Below, in pieces: positions 18,425 through 29,300 of a DNA stretch of 64,000 bases (position 1 is its first letter; the number at the start of each line of letters is the position of its first letter). The DNA comes from CAVUWL01 sp963700105 (GTDB lineage: Bacteria; Actinomycetota; Thermoleophilia; Solirubrobacterales; 70-9), in contig CAVOWL010000002.1 of assembly GCA_963700105.1 (NCBI GenBank), positions 1 to 64,000 of the forward strand, given 5' to 3'. The translations under genes and the position numbers were made by a program. A model generated the notes under the pieces. That model saw only the letters and a list, made by a program, of their open reading frames with translations. It ran no database searches and was not told the origin of the DNA.

Positions 18425-21161
18425 TCTTCCCCGTCAGAGGAACCGTCGCCGCAGCCCTCGCAGCCCTCGCAGTGGCGCTAGGGGTTGCAGCAGCCCCCGC
18501 CGCGGCCTCGGAGAAGATCGACTCCTTCACCACCTCCACCTCGACCACCCAGGCGGGTGGACATCCCGACCTCACCACCTCATTCACGCTTGAAAACCCT
18601 GGAGCGCCGGAGGCAGCCCAGAACGTGATCTTCAACGCTCCCGGGGGTCTCTTCGGCGACCCCTACGCGACTATCCACTGCACATCATCCGACTTTGCCC
18701 TTGACCAGTGTCCCTCCGATTCGCAGGCAGGTTTGATCACGGTCAGATACGACAACTCCGGCCTGCTCGGCACCGCACCGATCTTTGATCTCGAAACCCC
18801 CGGCGAACCGACGGCGCTCTTCGCCTTCATCGTCCCGACTCTGAACATACCGATCCAGATCCCCGTCGCGGTCCGCACCGGCGGAGATTACGGGCTGCGA
18901 TTTACCGTCTCCAACATCACCCAGGTCACTCCCCTGGCAGGCGCCAGCCTGACCTTCTGGGGCTTTCCGGCGGCGGCAAGCCATGCTGCCGAACGCTTCC
19001 CCAAAGGCGTTCCCGGCGAACCGGCCAACTGCGCCGGACTGACCGACACCAGCTGCATCAAGGGGCTGACTCCGGCGAGCGAGCCCGTCCACCCGTTCAC
19101 CGACAACCCGACGACCTGCACGGGGGAACCGCTGACCGCCACCCTTGAAGTCCAGACCTACCAGGATCCCGAACATCTCTCGGCAAAAACACTCCGAATA
19201 CCCGGCGACGACCGAATGCAACCTGGAGGTCTTCAAACCCGTCCTCTACGCCAGCCCGACGACCGAAGAAACCGACTCCCCCTCGGGTCTCAACATAGAG
19301 CTGAGCGCCCCTCAGTTCCTCGGCCTCGCCGCCTCGCCTTCGGAGCTCAAATCGGCAAGTGTCACCCTGCCCGAAGGATTCACCATCAACCCAGACGCCG
19401 CCGACGGGCAGACCGCCTGCACGGACGCCCAGGCTAACTTCGGCTCCGAAGGACCCGCCGAATGCCCCGATCATTCCAAGATTGGCACCTTCTCGATCGG
19501 AACCCAGGCCCTCCCCGAACCCCTCGAAGGCGCCGTCTATATCGGCGAACCTAAACCAGGGAACCAGTACCGCCTCTTCCTGATGGCCTCGGGCTTCGGC
19601 ATCAACGCAAAGCTGGTCGGCTCCTTAAAACCGAACCCGGTGACTGGGCAGCTAACGGCCTACTTTCGAGAACCTGCCACAGGTCCCTTTCGAAGACTTC
19701 GACTGCACCTGTTTGCCTCCGACCGCGGCCTGATGGCGACCCCGACCCACTGCACAATCTACACAACCCGGGCCGAATTGTACCCCTGGAACTCAACCCT
19801 CGCCGAACAGGAATCGAGCCAGATCTTCGGTCTAACCTCCGGTCCCCACGGCGCTGAATGCCCAGGCGAAGTTCGTCCATTCCACCCCACTTTGGAAGCA
19901 GGGATGTCGAACCCCTCGCCGGCGGCTATCTCCTCCTTCAGCCTCAAGCTTAACCGCGAAGACGGAGACCAGTACCTCGGCAAGCTCAACTTCACGATGC
20001 CTCCGGGCTTGACTGCCAACCTGCACGGCGTTACTTACTGTCCCGAGGCTGACATCGCCTCCGCGGCAATCACCGCGGGTAAAACGGAGCAGGCCGATGC
20101 CAGTTGCCCGGCATCCTCGCAAATCGGCACCTCAAACGTCGCCGCCGGCCCCGGCTCTCACCCTTTCCACGCCGAAGGAAAGATCTATATGGCCGGTCCC
20201 TTCCAGGGTGCGCCCCTGAGCCTCGTCGCGATCACCCCGGCCCTCGCTGGCCCTTATGACTACGGCACGGTAGTCGTCCGTGTCGCCCTCCACATCGATC
20301 CACTCGACGCCCACGTCATCGCCGACTCAGAAACGGTACCCGAGATCATCGGTGGGATCCCGATCCGGCATGCGCGAAATCCAGGTCAACATCAACAAGC
20401 CAAAATTCATGATCAACCCGACCAACTGCTCCGCATTTCACACCGTCTCCGAAGGGGTCGGCGACCAGGGCACGCCGGCCAGTTTCAGCTCGCCCTTCCA
20501 TCGCCGTCAACTGCGCCGACTCTGCCTTTCTCTCCGAAGATGTCGATCACCCAACTCGGCGGCCACAAGGCAACCCTGCGCAGCAAGGACCCGAGCCTGG
20601 CGATCGAACTCAACACCCGCCCCGGGCGACGCCAACATCAAATCGGTCGCCGTCACCCTGCCGAAAGCCTTCGAGATCGACCAGCGCCACCTCGGCAACA
20701 TCTGCGACCGTATCAGAACTCGCCTCCGATCAGTGCGCCGGTCGCCAGGCGATCGGTGAAGCGATTACCACCACGCCACTTCTTGAAAAGCCGCTCAAGG
20801 GCCCGGTCTACGCGGTATCGGGCTTCGGAATCCTGCCCCACCTGGCCTTCATCCTCGGCGGTCAGGTAACGCTAATGCCCGAGGCCGAATCCACCTCGGT
20901 CCAAGGCGGACGCCTGAAAACCGTCGTCCCTGTCGTCCCCGACGCCCCGATCGGCAACTTCCGCTTCACCCTCTTCGGCGGCTGCGCAGGGTTACCTCTC
21001 AAACACCCAAGCCCTCTGCAGCGCTCCGACCGTCTCAACGATCGAATTCACCGCGCCAAAACGGCAAGACGCTGACCCAGCAGGTGAAGACGAAGACCGC
21101 CTGCAAAGGCAAAAGCGTCAAGAAAAAGGCGAGGCAAAACACTGGCCGACGCCATCACTGA
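18421..21161 (+). pseudogene. type B secreted protein (B2), multiply frameshifted
   Basis: Paralogue of the intact 907-residue protein at 38582-41305. GTG 18421 follows GGAGGT (18410-18415) by 5 nt. The signal peptide (VAAALAALAVALGVAAAPAA) and family opening TSTTQAGGHPDLTTSFTLEN are intact. The frame shifts at 19187-19191 (A5 where A4 would keep frame). The protein then reads well to ~20365, after which at least six further single-base shifts break it (around 20370, 20500, 20625, 20712, 20985, 21050). Homology is continuous to the end, VKKKARQNTGRRHH with stop at 21159-21161. The density of indels in the last 800 bp is far higher than anywhere in A2 or C1, which favours true decay over uniform sequencing error, though a local assembly problem is possible. 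Confidence 0.8.
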
Positions 21162-21226
21162 TTGGCTCTGTCGAGCGCGGACTACGCAGCCAAAAGCCTT
21201 CCTCTCAAGCACCACCTTAGGCCGTG

Positions 21227-21290
21227 TCTGCCTCCACGGTCGACCGCGAAGGCGCAGTCGTCCCCGCTAAAGGCCGTGGTCATTAGCGTT
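21227..21290 (+). repeat. conserved noncoding segment downstream of B2
   Basis: 21227-21266 matches 41584-41623 downstream of B2' at about 35 of 40 positions (core ACCGCGAAGGCGCAGT). The adjoining piece CTAAAGGCCGTGGTCATTAG (21267-21286) matches a segment at 42129-42157, displaced by about 500 bp in copy 2. Both lie between B2 and the sigma gene, so they may be the sigma gene's upstream region. No promoter consensus is obvious. Confidence 0.5.
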
Positions 21291-21292
21291 CG

Positions 21293-21937
21293 TTGTCTCG
21301 ATTGTCCAGCCAAGCCAGGTTTCACTCTCGCATGAGTCCCTTGCTGCGGCCGAGCCGCCAACGCCCGCAGGATCGCCCGCTGCACGTGCCACAGCGCTCG
21401 CACGGCAACCTGGCCGACACAGACACGGACACCGCCGAGCGCAGATCGCGCATCCTCGAACAGGTTCTTGCCGAGAAGCCCGGCCCCCTGCGTTCCCAGG
21501 CCATCCGTAAAGCTCCGAGTCCCGCTGCCGCTGAGGAGGCGTTCCAGGAGGGTTTCGCCGAATTTCTTCGCTACTACCGCGGTCGAATCGGACGCCATGC
21601 GATCGTCTGGTCGATGCTCGCCGTGAAGAGCACCGGGCCTGGGCAATCGGCAAGCGCGCCTCGCCGGCGCCAGCCGCTCGGCGAGCTCAGCCTTGCCGAG
21701 CCTCATGACTCCGACGCAGCTCTCGTGAGCGGGAGTCCTGATCCCGCCGAAGTCGCCGAGCGTGGGGAGGACGTCGAGACCTTTTCCGCTGCCCGTGCTC
21801 GCCTCAAACCAGACGGGCGCACCGCGGTGCTTCTTTCGGCTTTGGCCACTCCTTCGCCGAGGCCATGGATTGCCAGGTCTGGAGCTACCGAAGGGTCAGC
21901 CGCTGCAACAGCGAGGGTCGCGCGCCCTGGTCGTTAG
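21293..21937 (+). pseudogene. ECF-type sigma factor, frameshifted
   Basis: Homologue of the intact gene at 42264-42812. AAEEAFQEGFAEFLRYYRGR corresponds to sigma region 2 (AADDAFQEGCVEFLRYYNGE). Around 21632 and 21835 reading must change frame to keep homology: HRAWAIGKRASP after LAV, and GFGHSFAEAMDCQVWSYRRV, which is the region 4 helix matching GFGYSYAEIMDRHSWSYRKV. Read straight through, region 4 is lost. Position directly after B2 mirrors the intact sigma after B2'. The true start is unclear; homology begins near 21400. Confidence 0.7.
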
Positions 21938-22028
21938 GCGATACTCCTCGGAGCGCGGAGCGGGCTCCCTTGGAAATCGTCGTAAGGTCTGCGAGCATTC
22001 AGCCGTGGGCCCACCCCAACAAAGGCGG

Positions 22029-24416
22029 ATGCGAGATCGTTTGGGGCTGGCCTCTTTCGGCGGGATTGCCGTGGCGGCTCTGGCCGGTTATTTCGCGGTC
22101 ATACCGGGGCTGGCGCACGCCGATGTCACGAGCAGCGACTACTCGATCGGCGGTGGCGCGCAGGTGGCCGGCGTCTCGGCTTCACCCAGCACGGTGGCTG
22201 CGGTCACTTCCACACAGTTCAAAGTCACGTTTACGACCGACACCCCCCTGACCGGGAGCGAAGCCGACTCAGTCACGATCACGCCCACCGCTGCCCTGGC
22301 CTCGACGCCCTCGAATATTGGGATCACCGGCAGCTCGTGTATCCAAGCGGGGACCGACGGCGGCGCATACAGCGCCTTATCTATTGCCATCAACCTCACA
22401 CCCGGCTGCAACTTGGCCGCCGGTACACAGGTGACGGTCCTCTTTACCGCCGGTGCTCCATTCGCCGTCGGGACCTTCGCTTTCGACGCTTCGACATCGC
22501 GATCGGGGCCAGCACGGTCAAACGCTGTGACCGTGACCCCCAGCGGCCCGCAACTGTCGGCGAAATCGCAAACGCCGGGCGCCGAGACGACGTACGCGAT
22601 CGACGGCGTGCCAATCGCTAATCTCACCGCCGACGGCATTAGCCTGACGTTGACGGCCGCGGCGACACAAGGCTCGGAAACGATCAACTTCTTGAACTCG
22701 GGGAGCGGTGGGGCCGGCTACACGGTGACCTACACCCCACCGGGTGGCGCCGCGACCAGCGACGCCGTGACGAACGCATCGGCGTCCGGAGCGACGACGA
22801 CACTGACGCTGGCCAGCGGGCTGGTCAGCGGAGACACCGTTGACGTAACCGCGGCGGGCCAGAATCCCGCCCCCAGCGCGAACCCTCAAGCCAACGACAT
22901 AGCCGTCCAACCGGGCAATGGCACCCCATACAAAACGAACTCGATCAATTTTGGGAGCTCCGTCACGGCCGTCAGCGTGATCCCCTCACTGCCCGTCGCC
23001 ATGGCGACAACCACCTACGCCGTCAACTTTACCGCCTCAGATGCCACCAGTTCGGGTGGGGACATTTACCTAAGCGAGTCCGACGGTCCGACCAACTTCG
23101 AGACCGTGGGGGGCATCGCGGTGACCGACAACACCCAGCACTGGGAGTTTATCGCCACCGGAGCCATTTTGAGCAACGGCGCAGCCACCATCCCCCTCCA
23201 GGACGCGATCAACGCCGGTGATTCCCTCACCGTCACCCTCGCGGGCGTTACGAACCCCGGCGCCATCGGTACGATCAACGACTTCGCCGTATCGACCTCC
23301 GCTGACCCGGTAGCCGTCTCGGCGTCCCCCTACTCGATTACCGCCAACGGAACCCCGGGAGTTGCCGTCACCGTCGACCCGAGCTCGCTGGGGGCGTCGG
23401 CTACGTACACGCTCTCCAATATCCTCGCCGCAGCGGACCTAGCGGGTGGCTCCGCCACGATAAAGCTCGAGGCTCCGGCTGGGACGGTGTTCCCCAGTAG
23501 CCCAAGTGACTACGGCATCACGGACGACACGACTCCCTCCGGCAGCGGAACCGTGACCGCCGCGCTGAGCGGGGCCGGGACCAACGTCGTGACTTTCACA
23601 CTCCCAAATAGCATCAAGCAGGGCGACGAACTTACCCTGAAGATCGCCGAAGTACTCAACCCAACTCTTCCCAGCAGCACGGATGCGATCACCCTGGTGG
23701 GCGCAGTTACCAATCTGCCGCCAACCGCGCTGACACCGTCGACGACACCAAGCTATTCCCTCGGTGTGTCGCTCGCGGGCGCTGGTGGCGGCTCAGTCTC
23801 CGGGAGTGGGATCGCCTGTCCCTCGACCTGTTCGGCGAGATACCAGGCCGGGACCACGGTCACCCTTAATGCGACACCGGCGGCGGGGTCGACGTTCCTG
23901 GGCTGGAGCGGCGCCTGCACGGGGACGGGTCCGTGTCAGCTGAAGATGAATTCCGATCAGGCCGTCACCGCGACCTTTGCTACGAAGCTGTCGTGCACCC
24001 TCACCCCTCTGAGCGGGGTCGTTTCCGCCTCGGCGCACGACGCGGCGGCGACCAAACTGAAAAAACAGGCGGCGGGGGTCCTCGAGCTGACGGCTCGCTG
24101 CGACCAAGCAGCCGGGTTGCAACTTGCAGGGAAGATCAGCGCGGATCTGAAGGCGAAGAGCAGCCAACCCAGGGCCGGGAAGGGTAGGCATCCGAAGACG
24201 AAGACTTTCCAGATCAAGGCGGTGAGGGCGTCGATCGCCGCAGGTAAGTCGCTGACACTCTCCGTCAAACTCCCGAAAGCGGCGCTCACCACCCTCGAGA
24301 ACCAGTTGTCTGAGTCGGCCACCTTCACGCTGACTGCGACCGACCCCAGTGGGACCAGCACTACGACCGCAGAGATAAAGCGGCTCAAGCTCGTCGAGGG
24401 GAGGGGCGGCAAGTGA
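22029..24416 (+). CDS. secreted repeat protein with InlB-type module
   Basis: A 795-residue exported protein. The ATG at 22029 is preferred because it is followed at once by a signal peptide (LASFGGIAVAALAGYFAVIP, then GLAHA); the frame stays open further upstream but that part overlaps the sigma remnant. The body is Thr/Ser/Ala/Gly-rich with several beta-sandwich-like segments (TSTQFKVTFTTDTPLTGSEA; MATTTYAVNFTASDATSSGG; GDELTLKIAEVLNPTLPSST). At ~570-650 an InlB/Bacterial_repeat module follows (SGSGIACPSTCSARYQAGTT; FLGWSGACTGTGPCQLKM), the same type as in A1. The last 140 residues hold a Lys-rich segment (GKGRHPKTKTFQIKA) and end GRGGK. Possibly another surface-layer component. No enzyme motif. 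It is not part of the coupled operon and has its own ribosome binding site (AAAGGCGG). Confidence 0.75.
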   Translation: MRDRLGLASFGGIAVAALAGYFAVIPGLAHADVTSSDYSIGGGAQVAGVSASPSTVAAVTSTQFKVTFTTDTPLTGSEADSVTITPTAALASTPSNIGITGSSCIQAGTDGGAYSALSIAINLTPGCNLAAGTQVTVLFTAGAPFAVGTFAFDASTSRSGPARSNAVTVTPSGPQLSAKSQTPGAETTYAIDGVPIANLTADGISLTLTAAATQGSETINFLNSGSGGAGYTVTYTPPGGAATSDAVTNASASGATTTLTLASGLVSGDTVDVTAAGQNPAPSANPQANDIAVQPGNGTPYKTNSINFGSSVTAVSVIPSLPVAMATTTYAVNFTASDATSSGGDIYLSESDGPTNFETVGGIAVTDNTQHWEFIATGAILSNGAATIPLQDAINAGDSLTVTLAGVTNPGAIGTINDFAVSTSADPVAVSASPYSITANGTPGVAVTVDPSSLGASATYTLSNILAAADLAGGSATIKLEAPAGTVFPSSPSDYGITDDTTPSGSGTVTAALSGAGTNVVTFTLPNSIKQGDELTLKIAEVLNPTLPSSTDAITLVGAVTNLPPTALTPSTTPSYSLGVSLAGAGGGSVSGSGIACPSTCSARYQAGTTVTLNATPAAGSTFLGWSGACTGTGPCQLKMNSDQAVTATFATKLSCTLTPLSGVVSASAHDAAATKLKKQAAGVLELTARCDQAAGLQLAGKISADLKAKSSQPRAGKGRHPKTKTFQIKAVRASIAAGKSLTLSVKLPKAALTTLENQLSESATFTLTATDPSGTSTTTAEIKRLKLVEGRGGK

Positions 24417-24669
24417 TTGTCCACGACGACTTTGCGCTTCTCGCCGCCGCTGGCTGAAGCGTTCGCTCCGCGAGTGCTCCCTCTGGATGTAAAATATCTG
24501 GTCGCGACTTGGAAGGGTGAGTGAGGCCCAGTGTGGGTTTCCCGGACGTTTTGAGTGCAAACAATCACGGGGGACGAAAACTACAATCGTTGGGCCAAGC
24601 TACAAGAGACCACTTAATGGGGCTGAGGCCCAGAGGTTTACCTGGTCGATTTTGGCCTTCTCGTAAGGC

Positions 24670-25996
24670 TCACTCTGGCGCCCGCCGCGCGCCTCGCCCA
24701 TCCCAGTTGGCCACGTCGCAGGCCTCCTCGGCTCCGATGAAAGGCGCCAACGTGATGTAGGTGCAGATCGGCCCCAGTGCCGGCAATGTCTCGGGCCCGC
24801 TGTCATGGATCCTGCGGTAGATCAGACCTCGTATGCCACCCCCGATCATCTCGCCAGCGATGGATGGAGTGGCGGGGGAGAGCCGATAGCCCTCGCTGCG
24901 AAGATCTTCCAGCGGCTCCAGTGCCTCCGAGCGGCGCTGCAGAGCCTCAGGTCCAGCCGCGTATACCTCAACGAACATCAGCCGCGCCAGCGAGGGTCGC
25001 GTGGCCAGGTAGCTGAGCAGCGCGGCAATTCCGGCTCGAATGCTTTGGGGCCAATTGGGGGCCCGGTGGGCAGCCGGCAGGCTGGCGGCGACGATCTGTG
25101 CCCCGCCACTCTCAAGCGCTGCCACCAGCACGTCCTCCTTGCCGTCGAAGTGCGCGTAAAAGGTTGCCGTCGACATTGAGGCCCGTTTAGCGACCTGAGC
25201 TACGGTCGTCTCGGCGTAGCCGTGCTCGGCCACCACGGAGGCAAAGCCGCGCAGCGCTCGCTCGGCGTGGTCGTGGACGTCTAGCAATTCCGATCTAGCC
25301 GCTGTCCTTCGCGCCACCGAGCGAAGCGCAACTGGTGGTGGGCGGTAGGCAAGGACCATCCCCCACAGTTCCTGCATCAGAGCTGGCAGTTCCGCCTCGG
25401 TGCCGCGACGCAGCCGAGTCCGGGCAATTTCTGCCTGTGCGGCGATGTGGGCCTGGATCATCTCGCGCGGCATCGCCGAGCGCTCCGCGGACTGCGCCAG
25501 CATCGCCGCGGTCATTTGCTCAAAAGCCGCCGCCGCGCCTTCCATGATCGCCATCACCTCGGCTCCCGCCGCGTAGGCGTCGACCAAAAGCATCCGAGCC
25601 GCCGCCGGCTGGGCGACGATCATCGTCGCGAAATCCTCAAATCCGCGCCTCGCCCGCTCCTCCCATGGTCCGGGCTCTTCGGTGCCTTTTAAGGTGAAGC
25701 TCGCAGCCGCCTGGATCATTGCTTCCACAGCCGCCTGAAAGCAGCTGCGCTTATCGGAAAACAGGTCATAGAAGGTGCGGCTCGACACGCCGGAGAGCTC
25801 AACCAGATCATCGACCCGCGTCGCCTCGTAGCCCCGTCTCGGCGACGCTTGCCACCATCGCTGCAAAGAGCCGCTCGCGCTGGTTCCCAACCACCTCCTC
25901 GCGGGGGGTCCCAGGACCCGGCCGAAGCATCCGGTCCCTGAGCAAATCTGAGTCCCCCCACGGCGTCGCGACCATCGGGGCAGACACCCTATTCAT
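24670..25996 (-). pseudogene. double-domain TetR regulator, one-base frameshift
   Basis: Two TetR units in one chain of about 440 residues. Unit 1 has HTH TRVDDLVELSGVSSRTFYDL with ligand-domain helices to ~residue 215. Unit 2 has HTH TTVAQVAKRASMSTATFYAH and a second ligand domain ending ITLAPFIGAEEACDVAN. The N-terminal 55 residues (QRERLFAAMVASVAETG, start ATG 25994-25996) are in another frame. Removing one base from the C4 run at 25832-25835 joins them exactly (ETG-YEATRVDD), so the gene is a fresh frameshift or a sequencing error; translation from an internal start would lose the first helix. It is divergent from operon copy 2, 330 bp from its first gene, and is the obvious candidate repressor. 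TetR fusions with two DNA-binding domains are uncommon. Confidence 0.8.
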
Positions 25997-26137
25997 TGTG
26001 ATCCTTGCAGGCTTGATCGGATTGCAGAGAAACGTAATCTCGTTTGTTCTTCAAAGCTTGAGTAGCTCCTTCTCGCTCCTGAAGCCAATTTCGGCCCCCA
26101 TCGCAGCATTTCTTGACTGAGTCGAGCAGGGTAGCGC

Positions 26138-26166
26138 TTGACAAGGAAATGCAAATCCGTTTATCT
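26138..26166 (+). promoter_or_regulatory. sigma70-type promoter of operon copy 2
   Basis: TTGACA (26138-26143), 17-bp spacer, TTATCT (26161-26166), about 155 nt before the GTG of A2'. Same architecture as 2550-2578. A small inverted repeat AAACG-TAATCT-CGTTT (26032-26047) lies between it and tetR and could be an operator half, but it is too short to be convincing. Confidence 0.75.
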
Positions 26167-26326
26167 TCGGATGCCGCATCGAGGCCAGCTCCGACTTGTT
26201 CGGGGTAGGGACACAGATGGCGGCGAGGGTTTCAGATAGGGACAGCAGCACAGCAAAGCGAGTCTCACAGGGCCATGGATTGGCCGGCAGCGGGGCTCAA
26301 GGCACAGGGACAGGAGAGAAACACAG

Positions 26327-29300
26327 GTGAGACGCCAGGCAGAGGACCATTCTTCGCACCCGGCTGAAGGTTGCCACCATGGGCCGTTCCTCGCTGGGGC
26401 TCTCGACCGTCCTCTCCTGGTCTACCTCCTCGTCGCCCTTGGGTCGTTCGGCGCATCGTTCGTCGCGTCCGCCACGCCGGCATTTGCCGGCCCCAGCCAC
26501 GAGTTGGCAACCACCATCGGCAATGCCAATCCGACCACCGCCACCAACGTCGAAGATCCCTATCCGCTTTCAGAACCGTCGGATGTTGACGTCAATCAGG
26601 AAACCCACGACATCTACGTCACCGACTCCGGCAACCACCGGGTCGAGGAGTTCACAGCTTCAGGGGAATTTATCCGAATGTTCGGCCAGGATGTCAACAA
26701 GACGACGGGCGGGCAGATCTGTCCCGAAGCTCCGAGCGATGTCTGTCAGCCCGGGACCTCATCCTCTAATCCCGGCGGTTTCGAAACCCCTGACTTTCTC
26801 GCCATCGACAACAGCAACGGGCCCTCCACAGGAGATGTCTACGTCGGCGACACCGACGGCTTGGTGCAGAAGTTTGACTCCACCGGACACATCGTCTCAA
26901 GCTGGGGTATCAACGGGCAGAAGAACGGTTCTGAAGGGGAACTCGGACCCTTTGGGCGGATCCTGGGCCTCGCTGTCAATAAAAAAGGGACCCTCTTTGT
27001 ATACGGTTTCGGCCCAAATGAGGAGTTTCACTCCACAGACATCTGGAAGTACACCGAATCTGGCCATTACGTTAGGTACTTCAATTTCTCAAGCTCTCCA
27101 ATCTTCTTGTCGGAAGGCACCCCTCTTGCGTTCGCCGCAAATGTTGCCCTTGACCCGGCGACGGAAGAAGTGTACGAAGACACTGGTTCCTCCGTCAAAC
27201 ACTACCAAGGTACAGAATGCCTTCCCCATACGCCGTGCGAAATCATTGAAGAAAATTACAACGTTGGGGAATGGGGAGGCACCGACCTTCTGGATTCCTT
27301 CGGTGTAGGTGAACTCACGAATGTCGGCGGCCTTGCGGTGCTCGGCGCCACTCACACAGTGTACGTCGCGAACGCCACAGGCAATGACGTCGATGTATTC
27401 GAAGACGTGCGGCCCGAAGTAACCACCGGCCCCCTTTCAGCCGCCAACCTCACCGGCATGACATTTTCCGGTGAAGTCAATCCCGAAACGATCGGAGCGA
27501 CCCATAGGTCGATTCCGATTACCGAATGCCAGTTCGAATGGGGCCTCACGACAGCCTACGGCCATGTTACGCCCTGCGAACCCAACCCCGAAGCCGGCGC
27601 CAGCTTTTCGACCCAGACCTCCGTTACCGGCAGCGTGTCCGGTTTCACTCCGATCTCCGACTTGCCGCCAGGCACCAAGTACCACTATCGACTCGTCGCC
27701 TCTAACGAAAAGGTCGCTCCCAACTCACAGGGCGCGACCGAGGAGGGCAAGGATCGGGTCGGTACCACGGCCTCCAAACCGCAGATCGAACGCCTCTCTA
27801 CCTCTCATCTCACCGCTACGTCCGCACAGCTTGAAGCCACCTTGTATCCCGACGGCGAGGCCACGAAATATCGCTTCGAATACGGCACAACACCCTCCTA
27901 CGGCGGGACGGTCGGGGAAGGCGAAATCGCTGGCGATGCCGCCACGCTATCTGAAAGCTACAGACTTAAGCCGACTGTCGAGGGGCTCGTCTCCGGGGTG
28001 ACCTATCATTTCAGGCTGGTCGCCGAAAATTCGCTGGGCGAAGCGACATCCGAAGACGGGAGTTTTGAATTTTTTCCGCCCGACTGCCCCAACGCGGCGG
28101 TTCGCCAGCAGACCGGATCCAACTACCTCCCAGATTGCCGTGCCTATGAGTTGGTGTCACCACCGAATGCCGAAGGCACCCTCTTTTATCCAGGCGGACC
28201 GAACACGGGGCAGGCGACCAACCCGCCTCGCTTTTCCTACAGCGGCGCCTATGGAGAGATCCCCGGCGCCAATGCGGTTAACACGAGTGCGGACCTCTAT
28301 GTTGCTACTCGAACCGACCAGGGTTGGCATTCCAAGTACGTTGGCATCCCAGGGAACGAAACGGGCTGTGCGGGTGGCCCTCCCACGGATCCGGGATCAT
28401 CAATTGTCGGGGTCAATCCGCCCTGGCTCACCAACACCGTGCAAAGCGATTCGACGATGAGCCGGTTTTTGGACTTCAACGACGGGGCTCCAATCTTTTG
28501 CACACTCGGCTTCAACGGGGTGGGAGACGCGAATTGGGCTCTTGCGCCACCTTCCAACGCGCCTTATATGTGGAACGCAGAAGGCAGCCTGATCCAGCGG
28601 CTGCCGACCGACCTGGCTGAAGTTCCCGGGGCCGACGAAGCGTTTGAGTGCCCCTACGAAGGTGAAACCGAGGGGGTGGCTCGCTGCAGTGGGGAAACCC
28701 ACGCCTCCGAAGACCTCAGCCACATCGCCTTCTCATCCAATCGGCTCTCTTTCGCGCCCGGAGGACTGACCGAGGCACCGGGCTCTGCTTACGACAACAA
28801 CGTCGCGCAGAAGGCGGTAACCCTGATCTCCAGGCTCCCAAGCGGTGCCAGTATTCCCCAGGACCCTGGATTCGCATCGACACCTCCTGACGGTTATAAA
28901 GAAGGAGGAGCGGAAGAGTTTCTTCGCTTCCCGGCGATCTCCACGGACGGCTCGCACATCCTGATGTCGACCGCGACCGAAGGGTCGGCCAATTTCTGTG
29001 AGATCCACATTTTCAACTCGGAAGCCTGTGAACGGTACCTGGAACACCCGGTCCACCTCTACATGAGCATCCGAGACGCGGCGACGGTCGAAATTGCGGA
29101 TGGCAAGGCGGTCCATTATGTGGGCATGACGCCCGACGGGTCCAAAGTGTTCTTCACCTCCGAAGAACATCTCACCAACGAAGATCTCGAACACGGTGGG
29201 GCCAGCCTCTACATGTGGTCCGAAGCCGGTGAAGCGGAAGGGCACGCGCTGACTTTGATCTCAAAAGGCGACAATGCGGGTAGGGCGGGGGAACCCGGGA

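Noticed and set aside
26032..26047. AAACG-N6-CGTTT as TetR operator
   Set aside because: Arms of only 5 bp; not repeated near the other copy's promoter, so kept only as a remark.
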